NCBI GenBank assembly: GCA_028023455.1
Contig: JAQFVV010000001.1
Coordinates: 23,666,401 to 23,730,400, forward strand
Direction: 5' to 3'
Source of the DNA: Epiperipatus broadwayi
Taxonomy: Eukaryota; Onychophora; Udeonychophora; Euonychophora; Peripatidae
DNA: 64,000 nt
Of the stretch, positions 55,668 through 64,000 are shown in pieces. Each line of letters opens with the position of its first letter. The stretch's first letter is position 1. Below the pieces are notes generated by a model. That model worked only from the letters and a program-made list of their open reading frames with translations. It was not told the origin of the DNA and ran no database searches. The position numbers and the translations under genes were made by a program.

Positions 55668-58397
55668 ATGGTAGGGCCTTCTTGTTTTTATATGAATGTT
55701 AGAGGGATGAGAACTAAATGTGTGGAAATCAATTCTTTGAAACAGAGCATTTTGATTTGATATTTTTTACAAAAACTTGGTTAAATCAACAATTTTCCGA
55801 TTGTTCTTTCCTTGATAATAGGTATATTATTTTACGTATGGATAGATCTTTAGAATATGCAGCTAGAGGAGGTGGTACTCTTATTGCCATCAACAAAAAT
55901 GTTTTATATAAGGATCTATGTTTTACTTCTTCTGTATGTGAATCTACATGGTGTAAAGTTTATATGGATCATAATTTTAAATGTATATTTGAAAATATTT
56001 ATTTTAAACCTAATATCTCACTTTTAGAGCTTGATTACTTCTTGACAGCACTTGAAGATTTTTTGATTAGATATAATAATATTATCATTGTTGGTGATTT
56101 GAATATTCCTGATTTATTTAAGGGTTAGATTATTATGCATTATTCTTTATTATCTCAGAAAGCTTTAAGAATGCTTAGATTTTGCAAATTTTTTGGGCTT
56201 CAACAATATAACCCTGTTGTTAATAATTTTCAGCATACTTTAGATTATGTTCTTTGTAATGTACCAATAGTTAGTAATTTTCTCTTTGTCTCTGTTTCTT
56301 TTCCAATTGATGTTCATCATCCACCTATCGAATTTTATATTAAGATGTGTTATTCTGAAATTACTTGTTCTAATGTGGTGAAAAGGGATTATGGGAGGGG
56401 TAATTATGTTGATCTTTGTAAAAAAATGTCTGAAGTTGATTGGAATAATATGTACTCAATTAATGATGTGAATTCTTGCTTGGATTATTTTTATGAAAAT
56501 TTTTAATGGTTTTATTGATGTATATATTCCTAATAAATTGTCGTTTAACAAAGGTTATCCTCCTTGGTTTTCATATACTCTTATTAAGATTATTAAAAGG
56601 AAATCTTACCATCATAGACTCTATTTTAAGACACAGAATATAATTTATTATAATAACTTTATCAATTTTAGAAGATTGGCTAAATATATCTATAAACGAG
56701 ATTTACAAGAGTATATAAAAAAAATTGAAATTAATATTTCTTCTAATCCTAGAGAATTCTGGAATTTTGTTAATAATTCAGGCTTGGGTAAGAAAAAGGT
56801 TCAAATGACTCATGGTTCTGCATTAAATGCAGATGATTTTTCTAAACATTTTGCAGAGTTATACTTTTCACAACATGGGATTGATTCTAAAATTACATTT
56901 CCTGGCAATTTGTCTAGTGCTAAATGTACAATTGATCATATCTCTAGGGAAGATGTTATTGTAGCTATTAGGAGGCTTAAGACTCACTCTAGTTTAGGAT
57001 ATGATAATATTCCTTCTTTTATTTATAAGGGGTTAGCTGAATTTATTGCAGTACCTCTTGCCTTTATTTTTAATCTGTCTCTTAATTCTTGTACTTTTCC
57101 TAGTGTTTTGAAATGTGCTAAAATGGTTCCAATCTTCAAAAATGGTGATTGGGATTGTGTTTCTAATTATAGACCGATTTCTGTTCTGCATACCATTGCA
57201 CGAATTTTTGAGAGATGTATTTATAATAAAATTATTTTAGATGTGGGTAAGATAATTTCTTCTTCTCAACATGGTTTTATTCCTAATAGATCAATTGATA
57301 GTAATCTTCTGACAATTTATGATCATATAGCTCATGCTCTTGAAGATCATCAAAGACTAGATGTTATTTATTTCGATTTATCAAAAGCCTTTGATAAAGT
57401 TGATCACAGTGTCTTACTTCATAAATTACACAAAATAGGTTTCTCTAATAAACTTGTATATTGATTTCAATCATTTCTGTGTAGTCGTACAGCATATATT
57501 AAATTCAATAATAAATTTTCATTTAAATTTGAATGCAATTTTCCGCAGGGTAGTATTTTAGCACCCATGCTGTTTAATGTTTATGTTAATGATCTTAAGG
57601 ATTGCTTGAGATATTCTTTTCTGTTAATCTATGCTAAGATTTTTAGAAGAATTATGTCAGTTAATGATTGTGTTCTCCTTCAGAAGGATATTGATAACTT
57701 TAGTGCTTGGTGTGAGTCAAATAATATGACAGTTAATTTTGATAAATGCTCCTTTGTTTCTTATTCCAAAAAATCTGAAGTTTTACAATTTTGTTATTAT
57801 ATCAATTCTCATAAAATTATTTCAGTTAAATGCCAAAAAGATCTTGGAATTATGTTTTCTTGTAATGGATCTTTTACTCCTCATCTTGAAATGATTGTTG
57901 GTAAGGCTTTTAAGGTTATGGGTGCCATTCTTAGACATGGTTATCAGTTCAGTAATGATACTAAATGGAAATTGTTTTTTTCATTGGTTCTTCCTATTAT
58001 TGAATATGGTTCAATAATTTGGAACCCTAGTTCTTTGCAAGGATGTAACTTGTTGCAGTCTATTTCAAAGAAGTTTTTCAAATATGTTTTTTGGGAGGGT
58101 AAAATGATTAATCTTTCATCAAGACGAAAGTATAGGGATTTGAAATATTTTTATAAAATTATTAATAAACAAGTTATTTTATCAGATATAGTTTCAACTA
58201 TCTCAATTAGGTCTTTGAGTTATGATACTAGGTCTACTTGTGTATATCAGATTCAAACATGTCGTTCTAATATTCTTAAATTTTCTCCTTTATTTAGGTT
58301 ACCCTCTTTATATAATCAGATTGGGAGTAACCTTAATCTGTGTGACATTGATTATAAGAAATTTTGTAATCTTATTAAACTGAAATGTTATGTTTGA
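55668..58397 (+). pseudogene. LINE ORF2: APE endonuclease and reverse transcriptase (CR1/Jockey group), inactivated
   Basis: Begins MVGPSCFYMNVRGMRTK at 55668, 130 bp after ORF1. A frame change near 55718-55740 leads into the APE endonuclease (DLIFFTKTWLN; RGGGTLIAI; IIVGDLNIPD). A TAG at 56126, and another frame change near 56500, lead into RT: ELYFSQHGI, then VAIRRLKTHSSLGYDNIP (fingers), KMVPIFKNGDW, NYRPISVL and VIYFDLSKAFDKVDH (first catalytic Asp). A TGA at 57462 sits where these elements have Trp. PQGSILAPMLFNVYVNDL follows. The catalytic YADD box reads LLIYAKIF, so both Asp residues are lost. The thumb and C-terminal regions run to 58397. Three in-frame or frame lesions and the lost YADD exclude activity. 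Confidence 0.88.
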
Positions 58398-58544
58398 TTT
58401 TGTCTTTTAAATTTTACTTTATTATGTATTCATTTATATTTTCATTTTATGCTACGTTTTATTTTCACTTTTATTGTATGTGCAAACTGTAATTGGCTTT
58501 ATGCTGTTGTTTAGCACTTAAATAAATGAATTGAATTGAATTGA
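58398..58544 (+). terminator. LINE 3' UTR with AATAAA and (TGAAT)n tail
   Basis: Short 3' UTR ending AATAAATGAATTGAATTGAA at about 58521. TGAAT-type 3' repeats end many Jockey-group LINEs in place of poly(A), and AATAAA directly precedes them. Confidence 0.7.
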
Positions 58545-61589
<3,045 letters not shown>

Positions 61590-61590
<1 letters not shown>

Positions 61591-61800
61591 TAAAGCTACA
61601 ATTTGGCGCCCTGGCAATTGTTATTAATATACTATGCCTATCGCCATCGATCCTGAAGATGGCCGATCATGAGATGCGAGTCGGTCTCTTTCTATCTCTC
61701 TCTCATCGCGTTTTGATTAGATTACAATATATTATAACGATCCGGAGAAGATAGACTTATGTAAACTGCATTACAGGGCGCCATCTAGGCATTTGAACCT
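61590..61800. promoter_or_regulatory. GC/CpG-elevated segment with CTCF-like motif
   Basis: Local base composition rises to near balance, with several CpGs and two GGCGCC hexamers (about 61603 and 61777). GCGCCATCTAG at 61778-61788 is, on the minus strand, CTAGATGGCGC, matching the SYAGRKGGCRS core of CTCF sites. An ATG at about 61659 opens MADHEMRVGLFLSLSHRV within a 65-codon frame that I cannot assign. Candidate insulator, promoter or first exon; evidence is compositional and motif-level only. Confidence 0.3.
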
Positions 61801-64000
61801 AGAAAAATTTATAAAGTAGGCAGATATGTAAGTCAAAAAAAAAAAAAATTTTTTTTTTTATATTTTGTTCCCGGTCATTAGACCATGTCACTAGCTCAGT
61901 GGAATAGCAGAGATTTAATACTATAATACCTTATCTAATTATAATTTCAATATTAAAAAATAAATAAACTAAGCCACTGCCAGTAATTAGCATACAAACA
62001 TTTATTTATGCACATATATGTAAGATTGAAAATTGTTTTAGTATCAGTTTACATTTTAACATTTAACATTATTTTTAACTTTACTTTAGATTTTAAATTA
62101 CATTTTAATTTCTATTATATTATAAGTTTACATTTTAATTAAGTTCGCACAGATGGGATTATAAAAGCTTGTTTTAATATGTTGCGTATAGATCGGTTAC
62201 ATAGATTACAACAGTCAAAAACATTTCAAAATCAACAAAAAATGATCAAAATATAAAATCATTGATACCGACAATTGCAGAGGGAAATTTATAAGTAACT
62301 CAATAGTATTCACCATAATATACTTGCATCGTCACCAATAACTTAAAAGACATCCGAATAAATACATTTTAGATACTCACCATAAGGTATCATTATTTAT
62401 CGAATGTCTATATATTTTGATCAAATATGAAAACCCAAAACATACTTAACCGATAACCAATCCATGCAAACATCTATAAACAACTTAACTTTAATGCATT
62501 TTTGTTTAGTATCGAGTATGAATAGACTACATAGATTTGCATTTGAAAATAAACATTCTATCCCTATTTAACCTTAGGCTAAAATTCGTAGTCAAACTGG
62601 CATCAATTCATCTGATATATCGATGTATTCAATGTAATATGGAATACGGCAGCACCAAAAAGATTAAGAGAAAACACTGACTCTCATCAGATAGGAATAT
62701 TACATCTATCTAACGAGAAGAACAATAAAAAAAACTCCATAGAAAGGAACTGCATTCTCCATCTTATAATTCCTTCCATAGGCAAATGGGTGAGTGCGGC
62801 ATATATATAAACGATTCTGCCAGTAGCGAATCTCCGACTACATCTACTAACTACATCAATATATCCAATCCATTGACCCAATCTAACAACGACACAAATA
62901 ACCTAAGATTACCCTCCCCTAATATAACTTTACAAATCTATACAGCCATTCACACCCGACTTAAGTTTAACATTTATATAATTAATTTAACGAAAAACAA
63001 AAATCATGATAAAACTTTAAGAACAAAAAATAAATAAATAAATGGAAATGATTTTAAATATTTATATATAAAAAAGAAATACATCAAATAACGTTATTAA
63101 TAAATTAAGTTGGTCAGATAGGATAATATTGCAATCATTTAAATCTGGAAAGTTTTAATTTAATGTTCATTATTTATAAAGTTCTTACGGTTTAAAACAG
63201 TTCATCTTTATCTGTTGCTTGCCATGAACGTGAATTCCCATGCCGTCCTAAGATTGGTATTCTGTTGGCCGATTTATTTATCCATCCGGAGGTTTTTTGC
63301 TTTTACTGGTCCTCAATGTAGAAAAATGATAGTTCATTTCTCTTTCTTTCTTAGCAAAACTGAAGGGATTGAAGAGTGCGTCTTTTCCATCCCTTCTCCT
63401 TCACTTCCGCACTAACACATATTTGTCACATCGTAAATAATCTATCATCCTTTAATAATTTCCAAACTTGCTCTTTTATATTAATTTGAAGGATTGAATT
63501 TACATTGCATCATCGATGATGAAGACCCTTTCGTTGAGGTCCGATTTCCCGATGGATTTCTTTCATTTGCTAAAAGTTCCTATTGTTTTTGTTTTCCTAT
63601 CTGACGGATGTTTTTACATTTAAATGCCCAAGGGCTTGTTTATCTTTAACCAATTAAAACAATCATTTCCATTTTCTGATTACTTAATGTGTTTTACAAA
63701 TTTAAAGATATATTTTTATCTCTAAATCTTTTTAAGTTTTTGTTGTTTTTTTTAAAATATCTTTCTATTTTTAATAAAGTTTTATTTTAATATTTTTTTT
63801 TTTTAATCTGTGCGATTTATATATACGAGTTTAAGATGATATTTAATTTCAATTTTTAATTCTTAAAGAAAATTTTTAAATACGAACTTTTTCTTTTTCT
63901 TTCATGATTAATAATAAAAAACAATGTAACGTACGTATGTGCCCGTTACAATATATAATATGATTTTGATTAAAAAAGTATATATTTTTTGTTTGTTTAC
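61801..64000. other. unassigned right end with scattered GC-richer patches
   Basis: A tRNA D-arm-like CACTAGCTCAGTGG lies at about 61889 without a T-arm. The patches at 62680-62960 and 63180-63620 have higher G+C and CpG. An S/T/N-rich frame (62786-63037) and a frame at 63215-63415 lie there but have no recognisable motif, splice context or homology that I can name. They may belong to the 5' region of an unseen gene. Confidence 0.35.

Noticed and set aside
62687-63415. Possible small coding exons at 62786-63037 and 63215-63415
   Set aside because: Composition is slightly gene-like, but there is no domain, no supported splice sites and no agreement between strands; kept only as an unassigned region.

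Overview
This is a eukaryotic, almost certainly arthropod, genomic window. It is very A+T-rich (about three quarters A+T by eye), gene-poor and crowded with decayed transposable elements. The only host gene I can name is the 5' part of POLR2B (RPB2, second-largest subunit of RNA polymerase II). Four exons at 23.5-24.6 kb, with canonical GT..AG introns of 71-75 bp, encode residues 1-293 of a protein that is normally about 1,170 residues. Wording such as the [13 protein letters not shown] and STLWVNM stretches is closer to my recollection of insect RPB2 than of vertebrate RPB2. After residue 293 a good splice donor opens and no further RPB2 exon appears in the remaining 39 kb. Either the next intron is giant and the rest of the window lies inside it, or this is a truncated copy or an assembly join.

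Layout, left to right: 1-12 kb is A+T-rich DNA with a decayed minus-strand LINE reverse transcriptase (about 1.7-2.8 kb), a tRNA-derived SINE (4.6 kb), a degenerate inverted-repeat element (5.1-5.3 kb), a possible LINE relic (9.3-10.6 kb) and a clear fold-back element (11.47-11.84 kb). From 12.06 to 16.67 kb lies a heavily mutated Mag/K02A2.6-like Ty3/gypsy element with short LTRs. From 16.7 to 18.1 kb lies a 5'-truncated Penelope-like element (reverse transcriptase plus GIY-YIG nuclease), followed by a hammerhead-ribozyme-like core. From 21.2 to 22.5 kb is an RTE-like LINE. POLR2B exons follow, with a hairpin MITE in the intron (24.8 kb) and a 4-copy minisatellite (26.8-27.1 kb).

From 28.12 to 41.83 kb is a complete but inactive Ty3/gypsy retrotransposon with unusually long (about 2.66 kb) LTRs, a 2 kb leader carrying degenerate tandem repeats, a coiled-coil-rich gag, protease, RT, RNase H and integrase. 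Its 5' LTR has been split by a later LINE fragment. A minus-strand LINE ORF2 relic abuts it at 41.9-44.6 kb. From 44.6 to 53.5 kb there is mainly unassigned DNA with another SINE copy, a GC-elevated block (47.5-47.8 kb), a TATA-containing candidate promoter (50.85 kb), a 465-bp hAT deletion derivative with an 8-bp target-site duplication, and a (TTA)n array. From 53.55 to 58.54 kb is a nearly complete CR1/Jockey-group LINE with ORF1 (two PHD-type fingers) and ORF2, whose 3' tail runs into a 516-bp (ATT)n array. The last 5 kb is transposon-poor by eye and locally richer in G+C and CpG, with a candidate CTCF-like motif. It could hold regulatory sequence or first exons that I cannot resolve.

No pathway can be read from the window. 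Apart from POLR2B, its content is a layered record of LINE, LTR, Penelope, hAT, SINE and fold-back insertions, nearly all inactivated by stops and frameshifts. The most interesting object is the hammerhead-like motif downstream of the Penelope-like ORF.
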